This document shows, piece by piece, positions 8,983 through 22,604 of a stretch of DNA of 64,000 nt (positions within the stretch are counted from its first letter, which is position 1; every line of letters starts with the position of its first letter). Under the pieces are notes generated by a model. The model did not search any database. It had not been told where the DNA came from and saw nothing but the letters and a program-made list of their open reading frames with translations. The DNA is from Orrella marina (GTDB lineage Bacteria > Pseudomonadota > Gammaproteobacteria > Burkholderiales > Burkholderiaceae_B), in NCBI RefSeq assembly GCF_003058465.1, contig NZ_CP028901.1:372001-436000 (forward strand), read 5' to 3'. Made by a program: the position numbers and the translations under genes.

Positions 8983-9744
8983 CTATATTAACGCCCTGAT
9001 CCAGTACAAGATCAGGCCAGCGTATTCCTTGATAATGGTCTGACTCGCAAGCAGTGTATGAAGATCTGGCGCAAAAATGGACTTGTTCCGATCAGCAGGC
9101 CAGATGATCTGTGGAGGCAATGGGGCAGCGGTGATCTCCATCGGACGGCCGGCAAATGCAGACATGGCTCGAGGCATGTGCAGGGCTGATGTCACGAGCA
9201 AGATTCGCTGACGTTCGAGGCTGCGCAGCGTCTCGTCCGTGAGTCTGGCGTTCTCGAGCGTGTTCTGGCTTCGGGTTTCCTGAACAATGGCTTCAGGTGG
9301 AATACCCATCGATTGAAGTGATCGAGCCATGTTGGCAGTGTCGCTGATCGGGCCTTCGAGCGCCCCGCCTGAGAGCAGAATCAAGTCAGACCGGCCTGCC
9401 TGGTAAAGCAGGGCAGCCATGGACTCCCGGCTTACGACCTTGTTGCGATCGTACTCTTCAAACCAGTTATGACGGTTTCCCTGGATGTGGCCGCCTAGTA
9501 CGACAATCGCGTCGGCCTGCGAATAGGCATCCGGTTCGAGACGCTCATATCGTTTCTCCAGATAACCGCCCGCCATGACGGTCGTGATGGGCAAAGACCA
9601 GAGCAGAACCCAGAGCATGCCGCCAATCAAAAAGCAGACAGCTGTTCTGCGCCAGCGAAGCAGCCAAAGTCCCGCACTGATGATCGCCATCAGAATCAGG
9701 ACGTTGGGCGCAAACAGAAGGCTGTACACAACGGTTGTCGACAT
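8983..9744 (-). CDS. DUF218/YdcF (ElyC-like) membrane protein
   Basis: A 253-aa protein with two N-terminal hydrophobic segments (LLFAPNVLILMAIISAGLWLL and AVCFLIGGMLWVLLWSLPIT) followed by a soluble DUF218 domain. That domain shows ADAIVVLGG, LILLSGGA, ETRSQNTLENA and LLVTSALHMPRAMSAF, the usual order in the SanA/YdcF/ElyC family. ElyC of E. coli affects undecaprenyl-phosphate and enterobacterial common antigen lipid metabolism; the molecular activity is not firmly known. Nine bp upstream on the same strand lies a family 9 glycosyltransferase gene, suggesting an envelope operon. Confidence 0.85.
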   Translation of the reverse strand: MSTTVVYSLLFAPNVLILMAIISAGLWLLRWRRTAVCFLIGGMLWVLLWSLPITTVMAGGYLEKRYERLEPDAYSQADAIVVLGGHIQGNRHNWFEEYDRNKVVSRESMAALLYQAGRSDLILLSGGALEGPISDTANMARSLQSMGIPPEAIVQETRSQNTLENARLTDETLRSLERQRILLVTSALHMPRAMSAFAGRPMEITAAPLPPQIIWPADRNKSIFAPDLHTLLASQTIIKEYAGLILYWIRALI

Positions 9745-9753
9745 GTGCGTAGT

Positions 9754-10821
9754 TTAATTCCCGATCGATGAGCAAGGCGATTGTTCATCGTTCTGTGGTC
9801 GATGCGGTATGCCGGGTTGTATGCCAAGTTGTTCAGCACAGGCATCAAGGACAGCATCGACTGACGGCCAGTCGTCCATGGCTCCCAGACAGATCGCTTT
9901 GTCTGACCAGGGGCCTGTCAAAGCAGGGTCAGTCACACCGAACAAAGTGATCTGGGATGCACCCGTGAGGGCTGCGATATGAGAGACCCCTGAGTCGTTG
10001 CAGATGACGATCGAAGCCACGCGCGTGAGTTGCGCAAACGCGTCAAGCGGTAATGCCTCGAGCAGCATGGCGCGAGGTGCGGCCTTGCGGGCTTGATCCT
10101 GTTCATGAGCGGGAGGGCACGTGATGACTGCATAGCCTCTGGCAATGAGTGCGTCGGTCAGCTGCGCAAAGCCCGGCCAGACTTTGCGCTTGCCCTGATG
10201 GAGTCCTGTCGCGGTTGGAGCGATCAGAACAATGGGACGCTGATTCAGATCGTGCGAGGTCAGGCACTCCTGCACCCGTTGGATGGCCTGCGTCGGTGGG
10301 GTGTAATAGTAAGCCGGTGGCTTGTCAGGGAAAGGCGAGGGAATCGGCAGCCTCCATTCTTTTGCTGCAATGCGTGCCAGACGATACCAGCGCAAGACTG
10401 CGTGTTGTTTGGAGTCGGACTTGTTCACTGGCCATCTGAGTAGCAGGCTGCGTCCGTCGTCACGGTGCCCCAGACACGGTATGCCGGCCAGCCGGAATGT
10501 CAGTGCGCTTGTGAGCGAGTCGGGAAACAGTAATCCGGACAGCTTCTCATGGCGACCAGTCATTGCACGCCGGTGGGCGAGCGATTGACGGATCGTCCGG
10601 GCATCCGGGATGATCGAACCTGTCAGCGCGATGAATTCGCTTTGCGGGTCTTCTCCGATGAGCGAGTCAATGAAAGCCTTGGCAAACGGTTTGCCACAGA
10701 TCACAAGTGGACAGCCAGATGTAGAAAGCCAGGCCAGGCAAGGCATCACCATGCAGACATCGCCCACCCAGTTTGGCAGGCGGACAACGATTGTGGGGAG
10801 GGAAGTGGTCTTCGATAACAT
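9754..10821 (-). CDS. Glycosyltransferase family 9, LPS heptosyltransferase II-like
   Basis: A 355-aa GT9 protein. The N-terminus has IVVRLPNWVGDVCMVMPCL, the WVGD motif shared with WaaF/WaaC enzymes. The C-terminal half has PIVLIAPTATG, VICNDSGVSHIAALTG and ITLFGVTDPALTGPW, the ADP-heptose binding and catalytic region. WaaF-type enzymes transfer L-glycero-D-manno-heptose from ADP-heptose to the inner LPS core on the cytoplasmic face of the inner membrane. It precedes the DUF218 gene on the same strand and is divergent from msbA with a 167-bp intergenic region, which must hold both promoters. I leave the symbol open because the sequence is only moderately WaaF-like. Confidence 0.8.
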   Translation of the reverse strand: MLSKTTSLPTIVVRLPNWVGDVCMVMPCLAWLSTSGCPLVICGKPFAKAFIDSLIGEDPQSEFIALTGSIIPDARTIRQSLAHRRAMTGRHEKLSGLLFPDSLTSALTFRLAGIPCLGHRDDGRSLLLRWPVNKSDSKQHAVLRWYRLARIAAKEWRLPIPSPFPDKPPAYYYTPPTQAIQRVQECLTSHDLNQRPIVLIAPTATGLHQGKRKVWPGFAQLTDALIARGYAVITCPPAHEQDQARKAAPRAMLLEALPLDAFAQLTRVASIVICNDSGVSHIAALTGASQITLFGVTDPALTGPWSDKAICLGAMDDWPSVDAVLDACAEQLGIQPGIPHRPQNDEQSPCSSIGN

Positions 10822-10988
10822 GACGCGCAGAATACGCGATCTTACGCATTCCGTGTAGCGGCTATCGGTTCATTGGCGGGCGCGTGGAACAACTCGCTAC
10901 AATCACGGGAGTTTTTCCAAGAGTGTCCTTTGGTGAATCAAGTCGTCCGACGGTCGAGGCGACATCCAACAATAAAGGGTAGAGTGAT

Positions 10989-12758
10989 TTGAAGCAGTCA
11001 AAGCGGGATTCGGCTCCGGAACACCCTCTGAAGAATGTCGTCTGGGGGCGTATTTACGAGAGGGTGGGTCAGTACTGGAAGGCCCTTGCAGTTGCCATTT
11101 TCTTCATGGCACTGGCCGCCGCGACGCAGCCCACGCTGGCGCTCGCGATGAAGCCGCTTCTGGATGAGGGCATCACCGGGGCCAAGCCGGACTACGTCTG
11201 GCAGGTGCCTCTTGCCATCATCGTGCTGATTTTTTTCAGGGGAGTGTGCACGTTTTTCAGTGACTATCTCCTGGCCTGGGTGGCCAACAATGTGCTGCTC
11301 AAGTTGCGCGCCGACATGTTCACCCGCCTGCTTGCGATGCCCGACTCTGAATACAAGAAGGGTGATAGCGGCCGCTTGCTAAACAGATTTACGGTGGATG
11401 CGCAGAACATTGCATTCGCCGCGAACAGCGTGATGACAGTCCTTGTGCGCGAATCGCTGGTGGTGCTGTCTCTGCTCGGTGTTCTCTTTTACATGTCATG
11501 GCAGCTTGCACTGATTATCCTGGTGATCATGCCTGCTTCTGTATTTGTGTCGCGAATTTTCATGAAACGTCTGCGCCGCATCAATCGCGAAACGATTGCC
11601 ACGAATGCCCAGATGACCGAAGTGGTCAATGAGGGTATTTCCGGGCAGCGTGTCATCAAGCTGTTTGATGGATATGGCTACGAGAATGAAAGATTCCAGT
11701 ATGTGAACGGGCGACAGCGCCGTCACCAGATGCGTGCGGCCATTGCGGACGCAGCATTGAGACCGATTGCGCAGATGATCATCGCGTTTGCTGTCGCGAT
11801 CACGATCGGCGTTGCCTTGCACGAGGCTGATTCAGGTGTGCTTACGGTCGGGAGTTTTGCGGCTTTCATGGCTGCCTTGGCCCAGATTTTTGATCCGGTC
11901 AGACGGTTGACCAATGTGGTTGGGCACATGCAGAAGATGCTGGCTTCTGCGGAAAGTGTGTTTGACCTGGTTGACCATGCGGGCGAAGACCATGACAGGG
12001 GCAAGCAGTTTGCAGGAAAGGTGAAAGGAAAGATCGAGTTTGATCAAGTCAGCCACCGGTTTACTGATGCTGAGCGCGACACGCTCTCGAACATATCGCT
12101 CACAGTGGAGCCCGGGCAGGTGCTCGCCTTGGTTGGGCGATCAGGCAGTGGCAAGACGACCCTGGTCAACATGCTTCCGAGATTTGTCGATCCTGGTCAG
12201 GGGCAGATCCGGATTGATGGGCAGGACATCGCTGAGGTTTCGTTGCGCAACCTGCGCTCACAATTGTCTCTGGTCAGTCAGGATGTCGTGCTTTTTAACG
12301 GAACGATTGCAGCGAACGTGGGCTACGGCACTTTGGGTAATGCGAGTGAGCAGCAGATCCGCGACGCACTCGCCGCTGCCAATCTGTTGTCATTTGTCGA
12401 GTCTCTTCCCAACGGCCTTTACACAGAGGTCGGAGAGAACGCGACCCGGCTCTCCGGTGGGCAACGACAGCGACTTGCGATTGCGCGTGCATTGATCAAG
12501 GATGCGCCTATCCTGATCCTTGATGAGGCGACTTCAGCCCTGGATAACGAATCAGAGCGTCAGGTTCAGGCTTCGCTCGAAACATTGATGAAAGGACGCA
12601 CCACGCTGGTGATCGCTCATCGGCTTTCAACCGTCCAGAATGCCCACCGAATTGTCGTGCTTGATGACGGAGAAATTCTGGAAACGGGATCTCACAGCGA
12701 ATTGTTAGAAAAGGACGGCGCTTACGCTGCGCTTTACAAAATGCAGTTCCGGAAGTGA
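10989..12758 (+). CDS. msbA: Lipid A export ABC transporter, ATP-binding/permease protein MsbA
   Basis: A 589-aa half-transporter: six membrane segments in the first 320 residues, then an ABC ATPase domain with Walker A GRSGSGKTTL (about residue 382), signature LSGGQRQRLAIARAL (about 487) and Walker B ILILDEATSALD (about 506), followed by the H-loop VIAHRLSTV. Length and order fit MsbA, which flips lipid A-core from the inner to the outer leaflet of the inner membrane. The start is a TTG: the upstream frame closes immediately, and AAAGGGTAGAG lies 5-12 nt ahead. It is divergent from the heptosyltransferase-like gene, consistent with an LPS function. After the stop, an inverted repeat AGTGCGC...GCGCACT (12779-12809) could form a hairpin but lacks a T-run. 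Confidence 0.95.
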   Translation: MKQSKRDSAPEHPLKNVVWGRIYERVGQYWKALAVAIFFMALAAATQPTLALAMKPLLDEGITGAKPDYVWQVPLAIIVLIFFRGVCTFFSDYLLAWVANNVLLKLRADMFTRLLAMPDSEYKKGDSGRLLNRFTVDAQNIAFAANSVMTVLVRESLVVLSLLGVLFYMSWQLALIILVIMPASVFVSRIFMKRLRRINRETIATNAQMTEVVNEGISGQRVIKLFDGYGYENERFQYVNGRQRRHQMRAAIADAALRPIAQMIIAFAVAITIGVALHEADSGVLTVGSFAAFMAALAQIFDPVRRLTNVVGHMQKMLASAESVFDLVDHAGEDHDRGKQFAGKVKGKIEFDQVSHRFTDAERDTLSNISLTVEPGQVLALVGRSGSGKTTLVNMLPRFVDPGQGQIRIDGQDIAEVSLRNLRSQLSLVSQDVVLFNGTIAANVGYGTLGNASEQQIRDALAAANLLSFVESLPNGLYTEVGENATRLSGGQRQRLAIARALIKDAPILILDEATSALDNESERQVQASLETLMKGRTTLVIAHRLSTVQNAHRIVVLDDGEILETGSHSELLEKDGAYAALYKMQFRK

Positions 12759-12913
12759 TGTCATCGAGCACTTTCATCAGTGCGCGCCGTGGCATTGGCG
12801 GTGCGCACTGAGTGACCTGCCAAGACAAAGTACAGGACCTTTCAGACAAAGCGATCCGCCTGGAAGGTGGGTTTCAAGCGACGTACTTTTGAGATCGGGC
12901 TTGAGTAATTTCC

Positions 12914-14419
12914 TCAGATCAGAACCAGGTCGTACTGCTCCTGCGTGCATTCACTTGAAACCTCAAGCGAAATGGGCTTGCCAATAAAGTCACCTAGCAT
13001 GGCCAGGTGCTGACTTTCCTCTTCAAGAAACAGGTCCACGATCGGCTGCGAGGCCAGAATCCGAAACTCTTTCGGGTTGAACTGACGGGCCTCTCTCAGG
13101 ATCTCTCGCAAGATTTCGTAGCACACACTTCTCGCGGTGAGAATTTTTCCTCTGCTATCGCACGTGGGGCAAGGTTCGCACAGCTGATTGACTAATGCAT
13201 CGCGTGTGCGCTTGCGAGTCATCTCCACCAGACCTAGCTGGCTGAAGTGACTGACTGTGGTCCGGGTTCTGTCCTCAGCAACGCTACGCTTCAATGCTTC
13301 GAGTACTGCCTGGCGGTGTTCCTCATCTGCCATGTCAATGAAGTCCACGACGATGATCCCGCCCAGATTCCTGAGTCGTAGCTGTCTTGCGATGGCCTGC
13401 GCTGCTTCGAGATTGTTTCTGAAAATCGTGTCATCGAAATTCCTGCCGCCGACAAACCCGCCGGTATTGACGTCAATGGTTGTCAGCGCTTCTGTCTGGT
13501 CGATGATGAGGTAACCACCAGACTTGAGTGCAACTCTTCTTGATAGCGCCCGCTTGATCTCTTCCTCGACATTTGCGGTATCGAAAAGTGCACGTTCACC
13601 AGAAAAGTGCTTGATCCGCTCCGTGACGGTGGGACTATAGATCTGCGACCACTGGCGCATGTTTAATGATTCCGCGCGGGAATCTACCAGGATCTGATGT
13701 GTGCGAGGCCCGACCATGTCACGCAGTACGCGTTGAGATAGCGTCAAGTCCTGGTAGAGCACACTGGGCGCGGGGGATGTCTTGGCCGCAGATTGAATGT
13801 TGCGCCATAAGTGAAGCAGATACTCAATGTCTGCGCAGATCGCTTCTCGTGGTGCATCCTCGGCCTGGGTCCGAACGATAAAGCCACCCGTGGCGTCTTC
13901 CGGCATCAGTTCCTGCACCATTTCGCGCAGTCTCTGTCTGTCCGCTTCACCCCCGATGCGTTGAGAGACGCCGATGTGTGGATCGTGTGGCAAATAGACA
14001 AGTAGTCGTCCCGCCAGGCTGATCTGGGTAGAGAGTCGGGCGCCTTTGGTGCCCAGAGGGTCCTTGATCACCTGAACCATGACTGTCTGTCCCTCGAAAA
14101 GAAGCTTCTCAATGGGGGTGATGGCTTGGCCGGAGTTGCGTTCGAATCTGTTTTCTCGAACGTCCGCAATATGAATGAATGCGGCCCGCTCTAGTCCGAT
14201 CTCTATAAACGCGCTTTGCATTCCAGGAAGGACACGCACGACCTTGCCAAGCCGGATGCTCCCGACCTGGCCGCGCTGTATCGTACGTTCAAGGTGCAAT
14301 TCCTGAACCTCTCCCTGGGCGACAAGTGCGACTCGCGTCTCAAAAGGTGTCACGTTGATGAGAATGTCTTCAGTCAGGCCAGATTCCATGTTGTTGTGCT
14401 GCAGATATGTTGATGTCAT
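12914..14419 (-). CDS. rng: Ribonuclease G
   Basis: A 501-aa RNase E/G family protein without the long C-terminal scaffold of RNase E, so RNase G. An N-terminal S1-like RNA-binding region (VGSIRLGKVVRVLPGMQSAF, ERAAFIHIADV) is followed by the catalytic core with IDVNTGGFVGGRN and GGIIVVDFIDM, containing the two catalytic Asp residues. The zinc-link CEPCPTCDSRG holds the dimer together. RNase G endonucleolytically cleaves AU-rich single-stranded RNA and matures the 5' end of 16S rRNA, apt given the rRNA operon starting 640 bp away in the opposite direction. The start could also be the ATG 30 bp downstream (MESGLTED), which is closer to other RNase G N-termini; neither has a strong ribosome site. 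Confidence 0.95.
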   Translation of the reverse strand: MTSTYLQHNNMESGLTEDILINVTPFETRVALVAQGEVQELHLERTIQRGQVGSIRLGKVVRVLPGMQSAFIEIGLERAAFIHIADVRENRFERNSGQAITPIEKLLFEGQTVMVQVIKDPLGTKGARLSTQISLAGRLLVYLPHDPHIGVSQRIGGEADRQRLREMVQELMPEDATGGFIVRTQAEDAPREAICADIEYLLHLWRNIQSAAKTSPAPSVLYQDLTLSQRVLRDMVGPRTHQILVDSRAESLNMRQWSQIYSPTVTERIKHFSGERALFDTANVEEEIKRALSRRVALKSGGYLIIDQTEALTTIDVNTGGFVGGRNFDDTIFRNNLEAAQAIARQLRLRNLGGIIVVDFIDMADEEHRQAVLEALKRSVAEDRTRTTVSHFSQLGLVEMTRKRTRDALVNQLCEPCPTCDSRGKILTARSVCYEILREILREARQFNPKEFRILASQPIVDLFLEEESQHLAMLGDFIGKPISLEVSSECTQEQYDLVLI

Positions 14420-14761
14420 CCGAGAGTCTACGGGAGTTGCAGGGCTTGTGCCGACACACGCTGGCGAAAAGACAGAAAAATCCGAAAAAATTGTGTGTCT
14501 TCGAATTATTTTAAATAATTATTGTTTTTCAAATGGTTAGTTGAAAATTTTGGTTCAGTTTCAGCGTATCTCGTCCAGATAAGTGGTCATTTACAGGTGT
14601 TTTTGCGAAGACGGGTTTGACAGCGTAAAAAATGCGATGCATAATCTCGCTTCTTTGCTGAACGAACAAACGAACGGACAGCGGGAAGTGCGAGGCGGCG
14701 GTGCTGTAAAAGCGCCGAACGCGGTCAGAAAAAGCAGTAACTTCTGGCAAATCGCAGTAAG

Positions 14762-14790
14762 TTGCAGGATCTTCCGGAGTGTGTTATAAT
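14762..14790 (+). promoter_or_regulatory. rRNA operon promoter
   Basis: TTGCAG (14762-14767) and a perfect TATAAT (14785-14790) separated by 17 bp, a near-consensus sigma-70 promoter about 270 bp before 16S. It lies in the 640-bp divergent region between rng and the rRNA operon. The rest of that region (14420-14760) has AT-rich tracts (about 14480-14550) but no gene that I can support. Confidence 0.85.
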
Positions 14791-14815
14791 TCTGGAATCG
14801 ACAGGAAGTCGAGAC

Positions 14816-14826
14816 GCTCTTTAACA
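14816..14826 (+). promoter_or_regulatory. rrn leader boxA antitermination site
   Basis: GCTCTTTAACA matches the rRNA boxA consensus bound by NusB-NusE and sits about 25 bp after the promoter -10 box, where the leader boxA is expected. A second copy precedes 23S. Confidence 0.85.
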
Positions 14827-15060
14827 ATTGAACAACCGATAAGTGTGGGCAGCTGATATCGCTGACGACCTTTGAAGTGTTGGCTGGTGCTGCGCAAGTG
14901 GTGCCGGGCGATGCTGGAGTCATCAAGCAATAGAAGTGTGCTCACATTGAAGCAAGGTAAGGAAGTCTGGAGCTTTAGGGCTTTAGGCACCTTGTCAAGC
15001 TTTTGAGTACAAGCGCCGTACGGGCAGAGCGATCTGTCAGTATGGAGTAATACAGAGATT

Positions 15061-16591
<1,531 letters not shown>

Positions 16592-16719
16592 AAGAGAAAG
16601 GCTCTGGTGTTGGACTGGATGTAGGTTCAGTGCAGTGCGCCAGGGGGAGTTGGCAAGTTAGCTGTTCACACTTATCGGTTGTTCGGATGTTCAAAGGGTT
16701 AAGAGATGCTGGGTCGGTT

Positions 16720-16796
16720 GGGTCTGTAGCTCAGTCGGTTAGAGCACCGTCTTGATAAGGCGGGGGTCGTTGGTTCGAATCCAACCAGACCCACCA
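16720..16796 (+). tRNA. ileT: tRNA-Ile (GAT)
   Basis: A 77-nt tRNA in the 16S-23S spacer. The acceptor stem GGGTCTG pairs with CAGACCC, with ACCA encoded. Anticodon GAT lies at 16754-16756 in the loop CTTGATAAG, and the T-loop is GGTTCGAATCC. Order Ile-Ala is standard in this group. Confidence 0.97.
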
Positions 16797-16808
16797 AGAT
16801 CGGGTACT

Positions 16809-16884
16809 GGGGGATTAGCTCAGCTGGGAGAGCACCTGCTTTGCAAGCAGGGGGTCGTCGGTTCGATCCCGTCATCCTCCACCA
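16809..16884 (+). tRNA. alaT: tRNA-Ala (TGC)
   Basis: A 76-nt tRNA 12 bp after tRNA-Ile. The acceptor stem GGGGGAT/ATCCTCC contains the G3:U70 identity pair of alanine tRNA. Anticodon TGC lies at 16842-16844 in CTTTGCAAG. CCA is encoded. Confidence 0.97.
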
Positions 16885-17057
16885 ACACCAGTGTGTAGAG
16901 CTGAGGTGTTTTAGGCAAGTGTGCTATAGTGGCGGGCTTGGCTAGAGATTTCATCTCTGCGTACTGTGCAGAGGGCTGTTGTAGTGCGGCAAGTCAGGCG
17001 AGAGTCGGGTTTGCGGTGAAGCGGCAGCACTTTGCGTAGTCGAGAGACTTAACACTT

Positions 17058-17069
17058 TGTTCTTTAACA
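17058..17069 (+). promoter_or_regulatory. Spacer boxA before 23S
   Basis: TGTTCTTTAACA in the 16S-23S spacer, the second boxA of the operon, expected to keep the antitermination complex loaded before 23S. The rest of the 455-bp stretch between tRNA-Ala and 23S holds no gene. Its end (17331 onward, GGTTATAGGATCAAG) is complementary to the sequence just after 23S (CTTGATCCTATAAC), forming the usual RNase III processing stem. Confidence 0.8.
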
Positions 17070-17339
17070 ATCAGGAAGAAGCACAACGAGAAAATAGTAT
17101 TTGCGTGGTGCATTGTCAAGCGGGCCGGCCTTACAGGAGGCGGGCGAGTTTGAGGGTGTGCGCAGTGACGTGAATACGGGTTGTGATTGCATTAGTAGTA
17201 ATTTGTTCTTACTCGAGACCGATCGGGTCGTGTGTGTTGCAAGACGCAGATGACAGGATTGGAGCCTTGAAAGGAAGAACGGCACACAAACGCGAAAACT
17301 CAGCAAAGCAAGTAAAGCCTATAGCCTGCAAGGTTATAG

Positions 17340-20222
<2,883 letters not shown>

Positions 20223-20396
20223 TATAACTTTGCTGGTTATAGCCAAGTGTGCCGAAACAAAATAGTCAATAGTGCGCCTCAAAACGCAACCAACACCATA
20301 CATCCAACCCCGCTGCCACTTGCGCAGCGACTCGTTGAACACGCTTCTTCCCGATCCGGCGGAACTGGACTCAACCCCAGTACCGCCAACCCCTTC

Positions 20397-20510
20397 GCCT
20401 GACGACCATAGCAAGGTGGCACCACTCCTTCCCATCCCGAACAGGACAGTGAAACGCCTTTGCGCCGATGATAGTGGATGGACATCTGTGAAAGTAGGTC
20501 ATCGTCAGGC
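20397..20510 (+). rRNA. rrf: 5S ribosomal RNA
   Basis: About 114 nt. The ends GCCTGACGACC and GGTCATCGTCAGGC pair as helix I. Internal CCATCCCGAACAGGACAGTGAAACG is the conserved loop region (CCGAACTCAGAAGTGAAACG in E. coli). It closes the rRNA operon about 175 bp after 23S. Confidence 0.95.
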
Positions 20511-20520
20511 TCCTCATTAC

Positions 20521-20554
20521 AAAAAACCCTCGCCCTCAAAAGCGAGGGTTTTTT
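20521..20554 (+). terminator. Rho-independent terminator of the rRNA operon
   Basis: A perfect stem (AACCCTCGC / GCGAGGGTT) with a short loop, flanked by six A on the 5' side and six T on the 3' side, 10 bp after 5S. It is nearly symmetric and could stop transcription from both sides. A group II intron remnant begins directly after the T-run. Confidence 0.95.
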
Positions 20555-20654
20555 ACTTGGTGCGCCCTGCATGGGCGCACCCCTGCGGGTGCAAGTCCCG
20601 CTGCGAGCTGGTCACAGTGAGCAAAGTGAAGAGCAACTGCGCGAAGTCCCTCAA

Positions 20655-22298
20655 CCTAAAAAAAGCAGTTAGCCCGTCGCCGGCAGTGTCCGACAGGCTG
20701 GTTGAGCATCAATCCGGGGTGCAATTTTCTGGCATACGTACTTCAGCAGGGTGCTCCATCGGTCGACATCCTTGAACTGCTCCGCGGTCAATCTGACATG
20801 CTGTAAAGCCGCACGAACGTTGACCAGCAACTGATTGATAGTGTCCATTCTGGCGTGCATGGACGTCAGATACAGGGTCGTCTGTCCAGCATGACTCGCG
20901 GCCTTACCCACGGCGGCCAGCAACAACGGGCGACTCGTGATCGCCTCGAGTCTGCCACCCGGATGGGCAGCCCGACAGTACCAGCTCCACCAGTTGTAGA
21001 TCAGGGCTCCCGCACGTGCAGTCGTCTGACTGCGATTCAGATCCCGGGTGGTGAAACCTGAGAGCCCCCACTGATTCTTCAGTTCATCAAAGCCATTCTC
21101 GCAATCACAGCGATCCCGATACAGTTGGGCAATCGATTCCAGGCGATAGTCCGCGTTGGTCACCAGCACGGTGTATTCCCACATCCGGGCGGCATCCAGG
21201 ATATGGTGATCCGCAAAGTCCAGACGCAACTGCCCATGGTCATCCATTGTCTCCCGGGCAATACCTTCGCGTAGCCGGCGACGCAGGATCACCACCCGCC
21301 GTGGCTGGCTCCAGCCCGAGAGCTTGACCTCGTCCTGAACCGCCTGGAAGCCCTGAGAGTCGGTGCGGCTCCAGTCCAGCCGGTCAAACTGGCGTCGCAC
21401 CAGGCGTTGAACGTTAGCAGTCTGGCGCAGCCGCAGCAGATAGGGTTGCTGGCGTTGCTCAAGCGCCACCAGAATCCCCTCGTTGCCGTAACCACTGTCA
21501 CCGCGCACCAGCGCAGGCGCTTTCTCGCCCAGCTCGTCCAGTAGCTGTTCCAGACCTGCTCGAGCATGGGAACTCGCATGCTGGTTGCCCGCTGTCAGCT
21601 GCACATCCAGAACCTGTCGTAGCGGACTCACCCAGTACGTGTGCAGCACGTGACTGGGTCGGCCGGGCTTGTGCGGGTTGTAGCCCTTCAACGCCCCTTC
21701 CTGCTTGCCGTATAAAGGCTTAACGCTCGCATCTATGTCCAGTATCCAGTCGCGATCCAGCGCCTCGCGTACACTCGACATGAGTGCGGGGCGCAACCAC
21801 GCCTGACTAGCTTGCTCGTCCATCCGGGCCAGTGCCCGGCGCAGGGAGTCCTCGCTGACGATCTTGTTCATGCCCAGCGATTTCGCTACGACCTGATCAC
21901 CCCTCTATCGTTACGAAAGGCGGTCACGTGCGCATACCGCCGGTGTCCGGCCAGGATGGCCAGCAGCAACGTCCCCAGCACATCCCGGTTGCCCGGCGAG
22001 TTGGGACTGGTATAGGTCAGAGGGCAGCGCTCGACCCAGCGATCAAAGACGCCCGTGCAGGCAAGAAACTCGGCAAAAAAGACCAGCTGTCCGTTGGGAG
22101 TCGCTTGCGCTGACTCGTCCCAGTGCACATGTATGCGACCGCCCATGGTGTCCACCACCAAGGGCTCAGAGACGGTCGCAACGGCTGTTTTTGACTTGTT
22201 TTTACGCTCACCCATTTGGTGAATACCCCCATCTGATGCAAACCCGCATAAACATTAGCGTCTAGCAGGATTGGAAGCAAGCAACTGACGGATTTAGG
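20655..22298 (-). mobile_element. IS1380-family insertion sequence
   Basis: About 1644 bp. The left end reads CCTAAAAAAAGCAGTTAGC; the right end read inward reads CCTAAATCCGTCAGTTGC: an imperfect inverted repeat sharing CCTAAA and CAGTT. Each side is flanked by the direct repeat CTCAA (20650-20654 and 22299-22303), a 5-bp target duplication, which fits the IS1380 family. It encodes one transposase on the minus strand, broken by a frameshift. A diverged second copy of the same end and transposase occurs at 31171-31434. Confidence 0.85.
20669..22215 (-). pseudogene. IS1380-family transposase, frameshifted
   Basis: Two reading frames make up one transposase. The N-terminal part is 22215 down to about 21900 (MGERKNKSKTAVATVSEPL... 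AGHRRYAHVTAFRND). The C-terminal part runs from about 21898 down to 20669 (VVAKSLGMNKIVSEDSLRRAL...). The second half carries the DDE region, including DIDASVKPLYG, VRGDSGYGNEG and the family signature DRCDCENGFDELKNQWGLSGFTT. The frames join at a run of four G on the coding strand (C at 21898-21901), where one base is extra or missing. So either a 1-nt mutation, a sequencing error, or, less likely, programmed frameshifting. Transposase function is lost if the sequence is right and no frameshifting occurs. Confidence 0.85.
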
Positions 22299-22604
22299 CT
22301 CAATGGTGTACTGACGTTTGCGTACTTTGACCGGCTGGGTCTACCCCGACTCTCATGACCCCCACTTCTCGAACCGCCCGGTGCGGACCCGCATGCCGGG
22401 TGGTGTGGCAGGGGTGTAGCCTACGGGCTACCCCCCCTTTGCCGATCCTACAACACACAAGCACCCCACGCCGAGCAATGCCTGGTGAATCGCTACCCGG
22501 GCACGACCAGCCAGCATTCAGGCATCACGATCTTACCCAGCCTCATTAGGATATGACTGGCGAAGGTTTAATGATGCGCTTGCGAAGCGGTAGAATGGAT
22601 CCCC

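Larger units (their letters stand above)
20560..22446 (+). mobile_element. Group II intron remnant (5' and 3' ends only), split by an IS1380 element
   Basis: The 5' piece (20560-20654) starts GTGCGCCCTGCATGGGCGCAC, followed by GGGTGCAAGTCCCGC and GCGAGCTGGTCAC, the look of a group II intron 5' end and domain I. The 3' piece (22304-22446) contains CGAACCGCCCGGTGCGG...CCGGGTGGTGTGG, which folds as the domain V-like hairpin found after intron-encoded reverse transcriptases. After it comes a hairpin with arms GTAGCC/GGCTAC and flanking G/C runs, like domain VI, ending near CCGAT. The reverse transcriptase ORF is missing altogether; the gap between the pieces is the IS1380 element with a CTCAA target duplication, so the ORF was lost before or separately from the IS insertion. 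The site immediately after a terminator is typical of class C introns, but I do not assign the class. Confidence 0.65.
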
